From contig JAJRYC010000017.1 in the NCBI GenBank assembly GCA_024275975.1, positions 1-64,000 of the forward strand: DNA of 64,000 nucleotides, read 5' to 3'. The position numbers and the translations under genes are program-made. The notes under the pieces are model-generated. The model saw nothing but the letters and a program-made list of their open reading frames with translations, was not told where the DNA came from and searched no databases. Below, in pieces: positions 1 through 9,372 of the stretch. This DNA comes from Nitrospirota bacterium. GTDB taxonomy: Bacteria; Nitrospirota; Thermodesulfovibrionia; Thermodesulfovibrionales; UBA6898. Within the stretch, counting starts at the first letter, position 1. Each line of letters opens with the position of its first letter.

Positions 1-1
1 G

Positions 2-79
2 AAGACCCAAGCCGAAGTCCTATCAGCCTTTGGCCACTATGTGGATGACAGTGGGGTCTTACAACCGGTGCGCAGCTAA
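2..79 (+). other. possible 3' end of an unidentified coding sequence
   Basis: Frame 2 of the plus strand is open from the window edge for 25 codons and ends in TAA at 77-79. The residues (including a segment reading AFGHYVDDSGVLQP) look protein-like, but the piece is too short to identify. It would converge on the minus-strand transketolase. The rest of the 1-273 stretch shows nothing clear apart from a weak hairpin near 242-262 that could end the transketolase transcript. Confidence 0.25.
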
Positions 80-273
80 AGTACCGTCAATACTGGCTAT
101 GCGGCGTGGTCTAATAAGTTATCTCTTAAACTCCTGTTTGATCGAGATGAAGACAGGCCGAAAATTTTCCGATAACGGATACCTTCCTGTGGCCTTCAGG
201 TTCAGCTCCGCAAATTAGCACTAATCTTCTGTTTTAAGAGAAACCCGCCTTGGTCCGGGCCTGAAACGCTATA

Positions 274-2270
274 TTATTTTCTTAGTAATTTTTTTGCGCG
301 ATTAACGATGTTTTCTACAGTAAAACCGAACTTTTCGAGAAGAATGTTCGCCGGCGCCGATGCGCCGAAGCGGTCGATTCCGATGATATTACCTTTCAGT
401 CCGGTATACTTGTGCCATCCCATGCTTGCCCCTGCTTCGATCGCAAGCCTGCTTTCTATCTCCGGAGGGAGCACCTGTTTTCTGTAATTTTCAGTCTGCC
501 GATCGAAAATCTCAAGACATGGCATATTGACGACCCTCGCCTTAATTCCATCCTTCATCAGTATCTCAGCCGCTTCAAGGGTCGGATGTATCTCCGATCC
601 CGTTGAGATCATAATGATGTCGGGCTTTCCGACTGAATCCAGCAGGATATAACCGCCTTTTTCGAGTTCCGTCGCCAGGGCATGTCTCTTCCTGTCGATT
701 ACAGGCAGTTTCTGCCTGAGAGGATAAGTGCATGCGGCCGGTTGCTGTCTTTTATCGCGACCTTCCAGGCAACGGCGGTTTCATTTGCATCGGCGGGCCT
801 TATTACATTAATATTCGGTATCGCCCTGAGGCTTGCCAGGTGGCTTATCGGCTGGTGTGTAGGACCGTCTTCTCCGAGACCGATGGAGTCATGTGTGAAG
901 ACATAAACCACATGTGTTCCCATTATTGCAGAAATCCTTATCGAAGGACGCATGTAATCGGAAAATACAAGGAAGGTCCCTCCGTAGGGTATGAGCATTT
1001 TGCTTAAAGCCATTCCGTTTAATGCGGCGGACATGGCATGTTCCCTGACCCCGAAGTGGATGTTTCTTCCGCCTTTCACCATCCCGAAGTCCTTGCAGTT
1101 TTTCAGCATTGTATTATTGGAGGGCGCCAGGTCCGCCGACCCCCCGATAAGCTGGGGCAGTGTGTCAGCTATAGCGTTTAATACATCCCCCGACGCTTTT
1201 CTTGTTGCAATGGATCCACCGGAAGGGCTGAAAACCGGGATGGATTTTTCCCATCCACCGGGAAGACTGCCACTTGAAATCATCTTCCAGTCCCCTGCGA
1301 GCGCGGAATATTTCCTGCCGTACTTATCACAAATATTCTTCCAGTTTTTTTCGAGAGTTTTTCCCCTTTGTACCGCTTTTCTCATATGATTCAGTGCTTT
1401 TTCCGGGACATGAAACTTTTTCAGCGGCCAGCCTATGGCCTCTTTTGTCAGCCTCAGTTCATCCTCACCGAGAGGGGAACCGTGGGCGGCGGATGAGTCA
1501 TGTTTGTTCGGGCTCCCGAACCCGATATGCGTACGGACAAGTATAATCGATGGTTTCTTCTTCTCTTTTTTAGCGGCTTTTATCGCCTTTTCAATGGCAT
1601 CGGGATTGGTGCCGTCGACATGCTGGACATGCCATTTATAGGCATCAAACCTTTTAGCCGCGTCTTCGGTAAATGATAAATCAGTGCGGCCCTCGATTGT
1701 TATTTTGTTGTCGGAATAAAGATAGACTATTTTGCCCAGCCCGAGATGGCCCGCGAGGGATGCGGCTTCGGCTGATATCCCCTCCATGATGTCTCCATCG
1801 CTAAGAATAGCGTAGATATTATAATCGACAACAGGGAACCCGGGCTTGTTGAACATTTCGGAAAGATATTTTTCCGCGATGGCCATGCCGACACCCATGC
1901 CAAAGCCCTGACCGAGTGGACCTGTCGTGGTTTCTATGCCGCTCTCTATACAGTATTCGGGATGTCCGGGGGTCCTGCTTTCCCACTGTCTGAAATTCTT
2001 TATATCACTAAGAGAGATCTTATATCCCGAGAGATGAAGCAGGCTGTAGAGTAACATTGAGCCATGTCCAGCGGACAGGACAAATCTGTCACGATTATGC
2101 CAAGCCGGATTTTTGGGGTTATGCTTCAGGAATTTCGTCCATAATACATACGCCATTGCGGCATCGCCCATGGGCATGCCTGGATGCCCTGAATTGGCTT
2201 TTTGAACGGCATCAGCCGAAAGCATCCTTATCGTATTGATGCAGAGTTCGTCAATATTCATCTTTTTCAC
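274..2270 (-). pseudogene. tkt: transketolase, interrupted by a single-base frameshift
   Basis: Transketolase moves two-carbon units between sugar phosphates in the non-oxidative pentose phosphate pathway, using thiamine diphosphate. The first frame (699-2270, 523 aa) carries the N-terminal [18 protein letters not shown] segment, the SDGDIMEG...N thiamine-diphosphate motif and the pyrimidine-domain [16 protein letters not shown]. It runs into TAA right after [10 protein letters not shown]. Shifting frame by one base around 717-722 restores the expected [14 protein letters not shown] and leads into the C-terminal domain (from MISTGSEIHPTLEAAEIL near 612 to 274). The sum, about 660 residues, is the usual family length, so one base is missing and this is not a natural two-subunit transketolase, which splits near residue 300. 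Sequencing error or a real lesion cannot be told apart. The first ATG is used; a second Met lies three residues in. Confidence 0.9.
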
Positions 2271-2526
2271 TTCATAGCCTCCAGATATGTCCGATCTGAT
2301 TTCCAGATTCCCGTGTCTACAGGGCGGAAGCCTGCTTCACCGGTTTTTTTAACTTTCAGATATTACAAAAAATTCGATCATAAGGTCAAATCCGGGTATT
2401 ATCCATCGAGAAGGATATTCCATAATAACACAGATCAGAGATTGATACTATCCATTGAAATCCTGTTATTGCAAAGCTGTCAACATTATTTGTTGTGCTG
2501 TCTTCAAACAATAACCAGGCGGTTTC

Positions 2527-3480
2527 ATGGAAAAAACATGGGTTGGTTTAATCTCCATGGAATCTGTTAAAATTAAGATTCAGACTATGCGACAATTTAC
2601 CTCTCAGGAAATCAGGGAATTCGTGTCAAAACCGCTTTTCGATGCCGAAGTTGTCCTCAACAGGGACAGGTCCTGGCCTGGAATTTCGATTGTGACGCCT
2701 TCTTTTAATCAGGCGGAATTTCTCGAAAGGACCATCCTGTCCGTACTGAATCAGAACTATCCCAATCTCGAATACATAATTATTGACGGCGGCTCAACAG
2801 ACGGGAGCATAGATATAATAAAGAAGTATGAAAAATACCTGGCTTACTGGGTTAGCGGGCCGGACAAAGGGCAGTCGGATGCGATTAACAAAGGATTTGA
2901 ACGCTGCACCGGGGACATAATAGCCTGGCAAAACTCTGATGATACTTATAATCCAGGGACATTTTCAAAGGTGGTGGAATGTTTCAGAAAATATAACTGC
3001 GATCAGGTTTTCGGTGATTTTTATTTCATTGATCCGGATGACAATATCCAGGGGGAAATCAGACACAGGCCTTTCAGCAGATGGGAATATCTTTACCAGT
3101 CACCCAATATTACGAATCAAAGCGCATTTTTCAGGCAAGAATTGCTGATCAAAACCGGATTTATGAGGACTGAATACAATTACGCGATGGATTTTGATTT
3201 TTTCGTGCGCGCGGGTGAATTTGGGAAGTTTAAACATGTCAGGCATTTTTTTGGAAATTTAAGAGTTCATGACGACTCAAAAACCGTTATGGTTTGTGGA
3301 AAGGCCGACTGGCAGAAAGAATATGCAAGCGTAAGGGAAAGGTATGGTATCCATATGGATTTAAATCGCTCCTGGCATAAGCAGTATCGTGTTGTTAAGC
3401 TGTATTTCAGGCTCAGGAGACTCTTCTATTATATTTTCGAAGGAAATATAGATTATTTATGGAAAAAGATCGCCAAATAA
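2527..3480 (+). CDS. glycosyltransferase family 2
   Basis: Predicted cytoplasmic GT-A inverting glycosyltransferase of about 317 aa. The fold signature is clear: ISIVTPSFNQAEFLERTI at about residue 55, then EYIIIDGGSTDGS, the GPDKGQSDAINKGF segment, and the acidic NSDD (DXD-like, nucleotide-sugar/metal binding) near residue 138. It lacks the multiple transmembrane helices of processive synthases, so it probably adds one sugar to a lipid-linked repeat unit. It is the first plus-strand gene of the polysaccharide locus, and its 3' end overlaps the next glycosyltransferase by 22 bases, implying translational coupling. The start is uncertain because the Shine-Dalgarno is weak; an internal Met at residue 22 is an alternative. 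Donor and acceptor cannot be read from sequence. Confidence 0.85.
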   Translation: MEKTWVGLISMESVKIKIQTMRQFTSQEIREFVSKPLFDAEVVLNRDRSWPGISIVTPSFNQAEFLERTILSVLNQNYPNLEYIIIDGGSTDGSIDIIKKYEKYLAYWVSGPDKGQSDAINKGFERCTGDIIAWQNSDDTYNPGTFSKVVECFRKYNCDQVFGDFYFIDPDDNIQGEIRHRPFSRWEYLYQSPNITNQSAFFRQELLIKTGFMRTEYNYAMDFDFFVRAGEFGKFKHVRHFFGNLRVHDDSKTVMVCGKADWQKEYASVRERYGIHMDLNRSWHKQYRVVKLYFRLRRLFYYIFEGNIDYLWKKIAK

Positions 3481-4700
3481 CGGACCATCGTTATAACGAA
3501 TTGAAAACAGAAAAAAATATTAATGAGAAGATTGAAAAGATCGCGGTCCTGCATCCAGTTTTTTCTCTCGGAGGCGCTACAGCAGTTGCAGTCTGGACGA
3601 TAGAAGCGTTGAAGGATGAATATGACCTGACGATTGTGACGACCGCGCCCATGGATTTTAAAAAAATAAATGATTTTTACGGCGCCGGACTTGCTGGAGG
3701 TGACTTTGACATCAGGATTATTCCCGGCTCCCCTTTTTTAAGGAAAATTTTACCAGCCGGCTTTCTTTTTAAAGTACACCTGGTGCAGAACTATTATAAG
3801 CGGCACCGTGATGAATTTAATCTGGCGATTTCCACACGGTGCGAAATGGACCTGGGCGAGCGTGGGATACAGTATATTCACTTTCCGGTCTGGAATGATG
3901 AGCAGATCCGCAGGATAGGGCAGATGCCTGACCGCCTTATACATAAAAACAACCTTGTGAGAAAAATTTACAGGGGCGCCTGTACGTTGCTGTCAGGGTG
4001 GAAAGAGGAAGGAATTAAAGGAAATCTGACACTGGTTAATTCAGGATGGACCGGAGAAAGGGTCAAGGAAGCCTATGGTATCGAAAGTCGGATTGTGTAT
4101 CCGCCGGTTCCGGATGATTTCCCTGATTTTCCCTGGGAAGAGAGAGAAGACGGATTTGTATGTATAGGAACAGTTGCGCCGGGGAAAAAAGTTGAGGCGA
4201 TGATAGAAATAATCGAAAGAGTTCGAGTGTCGATGCCGACCGTCCATCTGCATATAATCGGCAACTGCAATAATCCTGAATACATGAAAAAAATTGACCG
4301 GCTATGCGCCGGGAGGTCCGACTGGCTGGTCTGGGAGAAAAACTTGTCGAGAAAACAGCTTGTGGCGCTGGTTTCAAGGCATAAATATGGAATACATGCG
4401 ATGGCTAATGAACATTTCGGCATTGCCGTTGCTGAGCTGGTTAAAGCCGGATGTATACCTTTTGTGCCGGGTAGCGGCGGGCAGATTGAGATTGTGGGTG
4501 ATAAAAGGCTCATGTATGAAAGCATTGAAGATGCTGCCGGAAAAATTATTGCAACGATCGGCGATTTACCGGGCCATGATGAAATTCGCGAACAATTAAA
4601 ACGGAAGAACGAGGTCTTATCGACAAAAACTTTTACTCATGCGATAAGAGGTATTGTCAGGGATTTCCGCGACAACACTTGTACTGCGCGGAGTTCGTAG
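3459..4700 (+). CDS. glycosyltransferase family 1/GT4 type
   Basis: A 413-aa GT-B glycosyltransferase. The N-terminal Rossmann lobe begins after about 25 hydrophilic residues with IAVLHPVFSLGGATAVAVWT, the usual GGA acceptor-lobe loop. The C-terminal lobe has FVCIGTVAPGKKVEAMI and the retaining GT4 signature region HFGIAVAELVKAGCIPFVP near residue 325, where EX7E-type glutamates bind the nucleotide diphosphate. It overlaps the preceding GT2 gene. The ALG11-like arrangement of the C-terminal motif (EHFGIAVAE) recalls eukaryotic/archaeal GT4 mannosyltransferases, but that is only resemblance. Likely role: building the EPS/O-antigen repeat unit at the inner face of the membrane. Confidence 0.85.
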   Translation: MEKDRQITDHRYNELKTEKNINEKIEKIAVLHPVFSLGGATAVAVWTIEALKDEYDLTIVTTAPMDFKKINDFYGAGLAGGDFDIRIIPGSPFLRKILPAGFLFKVHLVQNYYKRHRDEFNLAISTRCEMDLGERGIQYIHFPVWNDEQIRRIGQMPDRLIHKNNLVRKIYRGACTLLSGWKEEGIKGNLTLVNSGWTGERVKEAYGIESRIVYPPVPDDFPDFPWEEREDGFVCIGTVAPGKKVEAMIEIIERVRVSMPTVHLHIIGNCNNPEYMKKIDRLCAGRSDWLVWEKNLSRKQLVALVSRHKYGIHAMANEHFGIAVAELVKAGCIPFVPGSGGQIEIVGDKRLMYESIEDAAGKIIATIGDLPGHDEIREQLKRKNEVLSTKTFTHAIRGIVRDFRDNTCTARSS

Positions 4701-4745
4701 CGCTTAAGGCTTTTTATGATGGAAGTCTGGCCGGCCTGTTCAATT

Positions 4746-4949
4746 ATATAGAGTCTGTCCATAAAGTCAGTCTCTCTATCTGTCATTCCGGCAGTCTTTG
4801 AGCCGGTCGAAGCGACTCTCGCGAAGACTTACATCGAGAATCCAGTCTTTCCAATAAGTTCTGGATGCCCGAGACCCCCGATCGGACTCGAGGGCAGGCT
4901 TCGGGCATGACAAAAATAAAAAATGGCAATTTATAAACAGACTCTATAT
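4746..4949. repeat. 204-bp MITE-like element with 20-bp terminal inverted repeats
   Basis: The two ends (4746-4765 and 4930-4949) are inverted copies of ATATAGAGTCTGT..ATAAA with two mismatches. The interior is itself palindrome-rich: GTCATTCCGGC on the left faces GGGCATGAC on the right, and GAATCCAG faces CTGGATGCC. TA/TAT dinucleotides flank both ends, as expected for TA-targeting (IS630/Tc1-mariner type) elements. No transposase is encoded. It lies between two glycosyltransferase-locus genes in a 460-base gap (4701-5160) that has no coding sequence. Confidence 0.55.
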
Positions 4950-4999
4950 CGTGGCCCATGAATTTCTTTATAAGTATTATTAATAAGTCTGCCAAAATA

Positions 5000-5021
5000 A
5001 GTCTGCCAAATTTGGTAGACT
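5000..5021. promoter_or_regulatory. 22-bp operator-like palindrome upstream of the polymerase gene
   Basis: AGTCTGCCAAA is followed directly by its inverse, TTTGGTAGACT, with a single mismatch. A direct copy of AATAAGTCTGCCAAA begins just upstream (4983), so the half-site occurs three times within 40 bases. The layout suits a dimeric repressor or activator site about 140 bases before the downstream gene. No regulator is assigned. Confidence 0.35.
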
Positions 5022-5160
5022 AGTATATATTACCTTTCTTATAGCGAATTCATATTGTCAAAGCAGTTTTCGGCGTATTCCATGTGCCGGGGAAATATAG
5101 ATTGTGTATATGATGGCTTTTTAAAAAAACCGCGGTTTTACAGCGTTAAGATTTAATACA

Positions 5161-6591
5161 ATGAATACTATTATTTTCTCAAGCAAACATCTAAAACATA
5201 CATTGCTGGCGTTACTCGGATTTATTATGGGAGTAATGGTGCTGCTGATGGCTGACAGCGCTCTGTTGAGCAAGGTATTACTGCTTGTTCTCTGCCTTGT
5301 GTTATTCATCCGGAATCCAGAGCTGGCGATTGCCATTCAGTTCAGCGGGACAATCATTTATTTCTATGTGCTATTCAAGCTTGGCATTGAACCTTTTCGA
5401 TTATTAACAGGCGGCTTCCATGCGTTTCTCATTGTTTCCTACCTGGTGGGCGGTGTGGTCCTTATGGTTAAAAACAGGAATGCCTTCCGTCCCGGTGTTA
5501 TAGACATATTGTTTACCGGATTTTTTTTATGGGTATTTTTGAGCTATTTCATTTTTTTCAAGGGAAACGAAGCAGCATATGTAAAGATAATGTTTGCGCC
5601 GTTTCTGGTCATAGCTCCATATTTCGGTATTCAACTCCTGTCGAGCGAGAAAAAGATCAAAAGATTTCTGGATTTCTGCGTTGCTTTGCCGGTTGTCCTT
5701 ATAATTCCATCTCTATATGAGATGTTTTTCAATCCTTTTTTTGCCGGGGTTGTACGCTTCGCGCCATTTGCTTTCGAAGACAAACAGATCAATCCTCATG
5801 TCTTTGCCACGGCTTATGCTGTTATGGCGCTGATTTTATTGATAAGATTTTTTGAGGGGGGAATAAAATACAGAAAAATAATAAATGTTGTTCTGATTTT
5901 TATTTCGGTATATTTTGTTATCCGGTCGGGCGCAAGGTCTCAATTATTAAACCTTGTCATGGTTATGTCCTTTTACATAATACTGGTATCAAAGATAAGC
6001 ATCAAACATAAGTTCTACATGGGTGCTTTTGTCTGCATGATGTTTGTATTGGCTTATCTGTTTGTACCCGAAAGCATGTTTACGTACTATGCCTCGACCC
6101 TGCACTACGAAGATCTTCAGGTAAGCTCTGTTGCTCAAAGAATTAAAGCATATGAAGCCGCATTTAAAGACTATATCGAAAATCCAGTCCTTGGTGTCGG
6201 CATGGGTAATTCAATAAGAGGTATATCTTTCCCGCACAATATAATTCTGGAAGTTGCTGCCTAACTCGGGACCTTCGGGCTGCTGGCTTTCCTGTTGCTT
6301 TGTAATATTACGATCTACAAAGCTTTAATATTTATCAAGCACCAAAACAACGGATAATCCCGCACGCTGATGAAAACTTCGCTTGTGTTGTTTGTTTATT
6401 CTCTGGGAGTGCTGATGTTTAGCGATAGGTTGGTCACGGCAATATGGTTTTTCGTACCGATGGGAATCATATCATTTATCTCCAAGCAGAACAATAAAGA
6501 GAAGAATGTGGCTGATGCGGGTTCCCTCCGGCGACTTCAAGGGAAGTTCAGACGACAAACCGGCGAATATGAAGAAAATATTGCTGATTGA
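5161..6591 (+). pseudogene. Wzy-type O-antigen/exopolysaccharide polymerase with two in-frame stops
   Basis: A multi-span membrane protein of the O-antigen polymerase/ligase superfamily, which joins lipid-linked repeat units in the periplasm. Reading from 5161 gives about ten hydrophobic segments. The periplasmic loop holds RSGARSQLLNLV, and the conserved end region reads VLGVGMGNSIRGISFPHNIILEVAA. There TAA (6262-6264) stands exactly where the family normally has Glu (AELG). The same frame continues as LGTFGLLAFLLLCNITIYKA, meets a second TAA at 6355-6357, and then carries the last helix, TAIWFFVPMGIISFIS, to 6591. Total length of about 476 codons fits an intact Wzy, so this is one gene with two nonsense codons, either decayed or miscalled. 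Its end overlaps the next gene. Confidence 0.8.
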
Positions 6592-7744
6592 ATCCCAGGA
6601 GAGTTTGCCCCCGAGAAGACAGCTGTTCCTGAATACGCTTAACAGAAATGGTTATGAAGTCAAGGTGATATTCTGGGACAGGTCCGGGACCAATCCTGAA
6701 AGAGAAGAAAAAGACGGGATATCCTATGAATGGATCAAGGTTGAGGCGAATTATGTTGATGCAAAGGCGTTTATGAAGCTGCCCCGTATTTATTTCATGT
6801 TTTTTAAAAAAATAATAAACGAGCGGTTTGATGTTATTGTCTGCGGACATTCAGCGCTTTTACCCCTGGCGGTTATCGCCGGTAAAACAAAAAAAACAAA
6901 AATTGTCTTTGATGTGGTGGAATTCTATATCCAGGATTTTTTTATAAGACGTCCGGTATTTATCCGGTGGATCAGCCCCATCATCCGTTTTTTCGAGAAT
7001 TTATTAGTGAAGCTGGTTGACGGTGTTATAATAATACCGTCTTATCGTGAAATTTATTCCGGCCGGTTCAGGAGATATAATTCCAATATTACAATTATAA
7101 AAAATGTTCCTGTTTTGGGTGGTGACGCTCCGGAGGTCGAGGAGTGCAATGAGGAGCTTAACAGGAAATATGAAGACAATAAAGTAATAATTTACGCCGG
7201 TTCAATTTCGTATGAGTGGGGTATAACGAAGTTGCTGGAGTCGGTGTTGATAATCAAGGAAACCTTTCCCGAAGTGAAATTAGTCATTCTCGGCAAACCG
7301 GAAAGAAATTTCGGTCAGGTCATCAGGGATTATATCAGGGACAACAACCTTGATTATAATGTGGATATCGTGGGCAGGGTTCCCTATTCGATGCTATCTC
7401 ATTATTTCAGGCTTGCGCTGATAGGCGCGGCGCCCACACAGCCGGTCGGCAAGTATAAAGTTTTCACAAAGGGAACAAGCAGGAAGATTTTTGAATATAT
7501 GGGGGCCGGCCTGCCTGTTTTAGCGCCTGATTTTGGTGAGATAGCTTTAGCGGTAAAAGAAGAGGATTGTGGTATTCTGGTGGATTCCTCCGATCCGCGT
7601 CAGATGGCGGCAGCGAGTGTCAGTCTGTTGAAGAATCCTGACAAGGCAAGAGAAATGGGGGAAAGGGGCAGAAAAGCTGTTGAGCGAAAATATAACTGGC
7701 AGATAGAAAGTCTGAAACTCCTGAAGTTTTACAATGAGTTATAA
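6569..7744 (+). CDS. glycosyltransferase family 1/GT4 type
   Basis: About 391 aa from the Met that begins MKKILLIESQESLPPRRQ; an upstream ATG at 6506 would add 21 unlikely residues. GT-B fold: the N-terminal lobe with FDVIVCGHSALLPLAVIAG, a membrane-facing amphipathic stretch around residues 120-150 (VFIRWISPIIRFFENLL), then VIIYAGSISYEWGITKLLES opening the donor lobe and the FEYMGAGLPVLAPDFGEIAL nucleotide-binding glutamate region near residue 310. It probably acts at the cytoplasmic membrane on a polyprenyl-linked glycan. It overlaps the end of the broken polymerase gene by 23 bases, so it is in the same transcription unit. Sugar specificity is unknown. Confidence 0.82.
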   Translation: MKKILLIESQESLPPRRQLFLNTLNRNGYEVKVIFWDRSGTNPEREEKDGISYEWIKVEANYVDAKAFMKLPRIYFMFFKKIINERFDVIVCGHSALLPLAVIAGKTKKTKIVFDVVEFYIQDFFIRRPVFIRWISPIIRFFENLLVKLVDGVIIIPSYREIYSGRFRRYNSNITIIKNVPVLGGDAPEVEECNEELNRKYEDNKVIIYAGSISYEWGITKLLESVLIIKETFPEVKLVILGKPERNFGQVIRDYIRDNNLDYNVDIVGRVPYSMLSHYFRLALIGAAPTQPVGKYKVFTKGTSRKIFEYMGAGLPVLAPDFGEIALAVKEEDCGILVDSSDPRQMAAASVSLLKNPDKAREMGERGRKAVERKYNWQIESLKLLKFYNEL

Positions 7745-8055
7745 CAGGGCATGTTGTATCTCCGGTTTAAACTGGAATAAATATGGTTGTTTTAGTGATA
7801 ATACAGTATATGTATAATATGGCAGCGGATTGCTGCCCTTGCCAATTGTTAGCTGCCGGACATACAGGGCTTTTACGGGAATTATGATGAGAGCAGATCA
7901 CATTTTAGTCGGCTGGGTCCACGTATAAAGTTACGGGTCAAATTGAGTGTATATTCTTGAACTTTTAAAATAAAACCGGAATCGGGCCGGCAATGCTCTG
8001 ATGCCGGCGCGGGAATATTATTCCTGATACAAATTATGGGAAAAGAGGAAGTCTT
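7745..8055. other. 311-base gap without a gene
   Basis: No supported reading frame. Two small stem-loops are visible: GCAGC/GCTGC near 7821-7835, and CCGGCA/TGCCGG near 7987-8007, the latter about 50 bases before the next start. They may form part of a leader or a weak terminator, but neither is followed by a convincing T-run. A good Shine-Dalgarno (GAGGAAG) precedes the next gene. Confidence 0.4.
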
Positions 8056-9318
8056 ATGGATGAGAAAATAATCATCTTTGGAGGAGATGGATTCTGCGGC
8101 TGGCCGTCATCGTTATATCTGTCAATGCATGGGTATGATGTTACAATAGTCGATAACCTCAGCCGGAGGAACATCGATAATGAACTGGAAGCCTATTCCC
8201 TGACTCCGATTCAGCCGATCGGTACCCGTCTGAGAAAATGGAAGGAATTGACCGGCAAGGAAATCGGGTTTCTGAATCTTGATGTGGCTTCCGACTATTA
8301 CAGACTTTTAAAGCTGCTGGAAGAAACAAAACCACAGGCTGTCGTTCACTTTGCGGAACAGCGTGCGGCGCCGTATTCGATGAAGTCGGCGTTTCATAAA
8401 CGATATACCGTAAATAATAATATAAACGCTACGCACAATATTCTATGTGCCATCGTGGAGTCCGGCCTTGATATTCATGTGGTCCACCTCGGAACGATGG
8501 GGGTGTATGGATACGGAACGGCCGGCATGGAGATACCCGAAGGGTATCTGGAAGTCGAGGTCGACGTGGACGGCAAGAGAAAGGCGCTGGAAATTCTATA
8601 TCCCGCGAATCCCGGGAGTATCTATCATCTGACCAAGACCCAGGATGCCCTTATGTTTTACTACTATAACAAAAACGATAATATAAGGATAACCGACCTG
8701 CACCAGGGTATCGTCTGGGGAACCAATACTGAAGAGACTCTCCTGGATGAAAAATTGATCAACCGGTTTGATTATGACGGAGACTACGGTACCGTCCTGA
8801 ATCGTTTTCTGATGCAGGCCGCTATCGGACATCCACTTACAGTCCACGGGAAAGGCGGACAGACACGGGCTTTCATACATATAAGAGATACTGTCAGATG
8901 TATCAAGCTTGCCATTGAGAACCCGCCGAAGACAGGGGACAAGGTGGAAATATTTAACCAGACGACAGAGACACATACCGTGAAGTGGCTCGCGGAGAAA
9001 GTATCTGAAATGACCGGGGCCGAAATCCGTTATCTGGTTAATCCCAGAAAGGAAGTGCTTGAAAACAGCCTGAAGGTCTGCAATGAAAAGTTTCTTGGCC
9101 TGGGATTGTCGCCTATAACTTTGAACGAAGGACTGATGGAGGAAGTGATTGATATTGCGGAAAAGTATAAGGACAGATGTGACACAACAAAGATACCCTG
9201 CCGTTCCATATGGTGTAAAAGCATACAGCTGGAGAATGCAGGGGATATTGTGTCTGTGGAGCCATTTGACCCGGCTGGAAACAAAGGTGAAAAACACTCG
9301 CCTGTCAGGCGGAGTTGA
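8056..9318 (+). CDS. sqdB: UDP-sulfoquinovose synthase-like NAD-dependent epimerase/dehydratase (SQD1/SqdB family)
   Basis: A 420-aa extended short-chain dehydrogenase. The Rossmann motif reads FGGDGFCGWPSSLYLS, the characteristic SQD1 variant of GXXGXXG, followed by IVDNLSRR. Family hallmarks follow in order: HFAEQRAAPYSM, LGTMGVYGYG (the SQD1 TMGEYG region with the active-site Thr), YHLTK (catalytic Tyr-X3-Lys), DLHQGIVWGT, NRFLMQAAIGHPLTVHGKGG and QTRAFIHIRDTVRC. Known members convert UDP-glucose plus sulfite to UDP-sulfoquinovose, using bound NAD. Here it lies among glycosyltransferases with no sulfolipid synthase SqdX visible, so the sulfonated sugar would more likely enter a glycan. The last 30 or so residues (after KDRCDT) extend beyond the family core and look unstructured. 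A related non-sulfonating activity is possible. Confidence 0.85.
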   Translation: MDEKIIIFGGDGFCGWPSSLYLSMHGYDVTIVDNLSRRNIDNELEAYSLTPIQPIGTRLRKWKELTGKEIGFLNLDVASDYYRLLKLLEETKPQAVVHFAEQRAAPYSMKSAFHKRYTVNNNINATHNILCAIVESGLDIHVVHLGTMGVYGYGTAGMEIPEGYLEVEVDVDGKRKALEILYPANPGSIYHLTKTQDALMFYYYNKNDNIRITDLHQGIVWGTNTEETLLDEKLINRFDYDGDYGTVLNRFLMQAAIGHPLTVHGKGGQTRAFIHIRDTVRCIKLAIENPPKTGDKVEIFNQTTETHTVKWLAEKVSEMTGAEIRYLVNPRKEVLENSLKVCNEKFLGLGLSPITLNEGLMEEVIDIAEKYKDRCDTTKIPCRSIWCKSIQLENAGDIVSVEPFDPAGNKGEKHSPVRRS

Positions 9319-9372
9319 ACTTGTTTTCGCCGCATTTTTATCATGATAAAGGGTGACTTTCAGCTTTGAAGG

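Noticed and set aside
1041-1389. Plus-strand frames across transketolase (and similar ones opposite other genes)
   Set aside because: They lie antisense to well-identified proteins and match no family.
274-2270. Natural two-subunit transketolase
   Set aside because: Split enzymes divide near residue 300. Here the break is near 523 and a one-base shift restores continuity.
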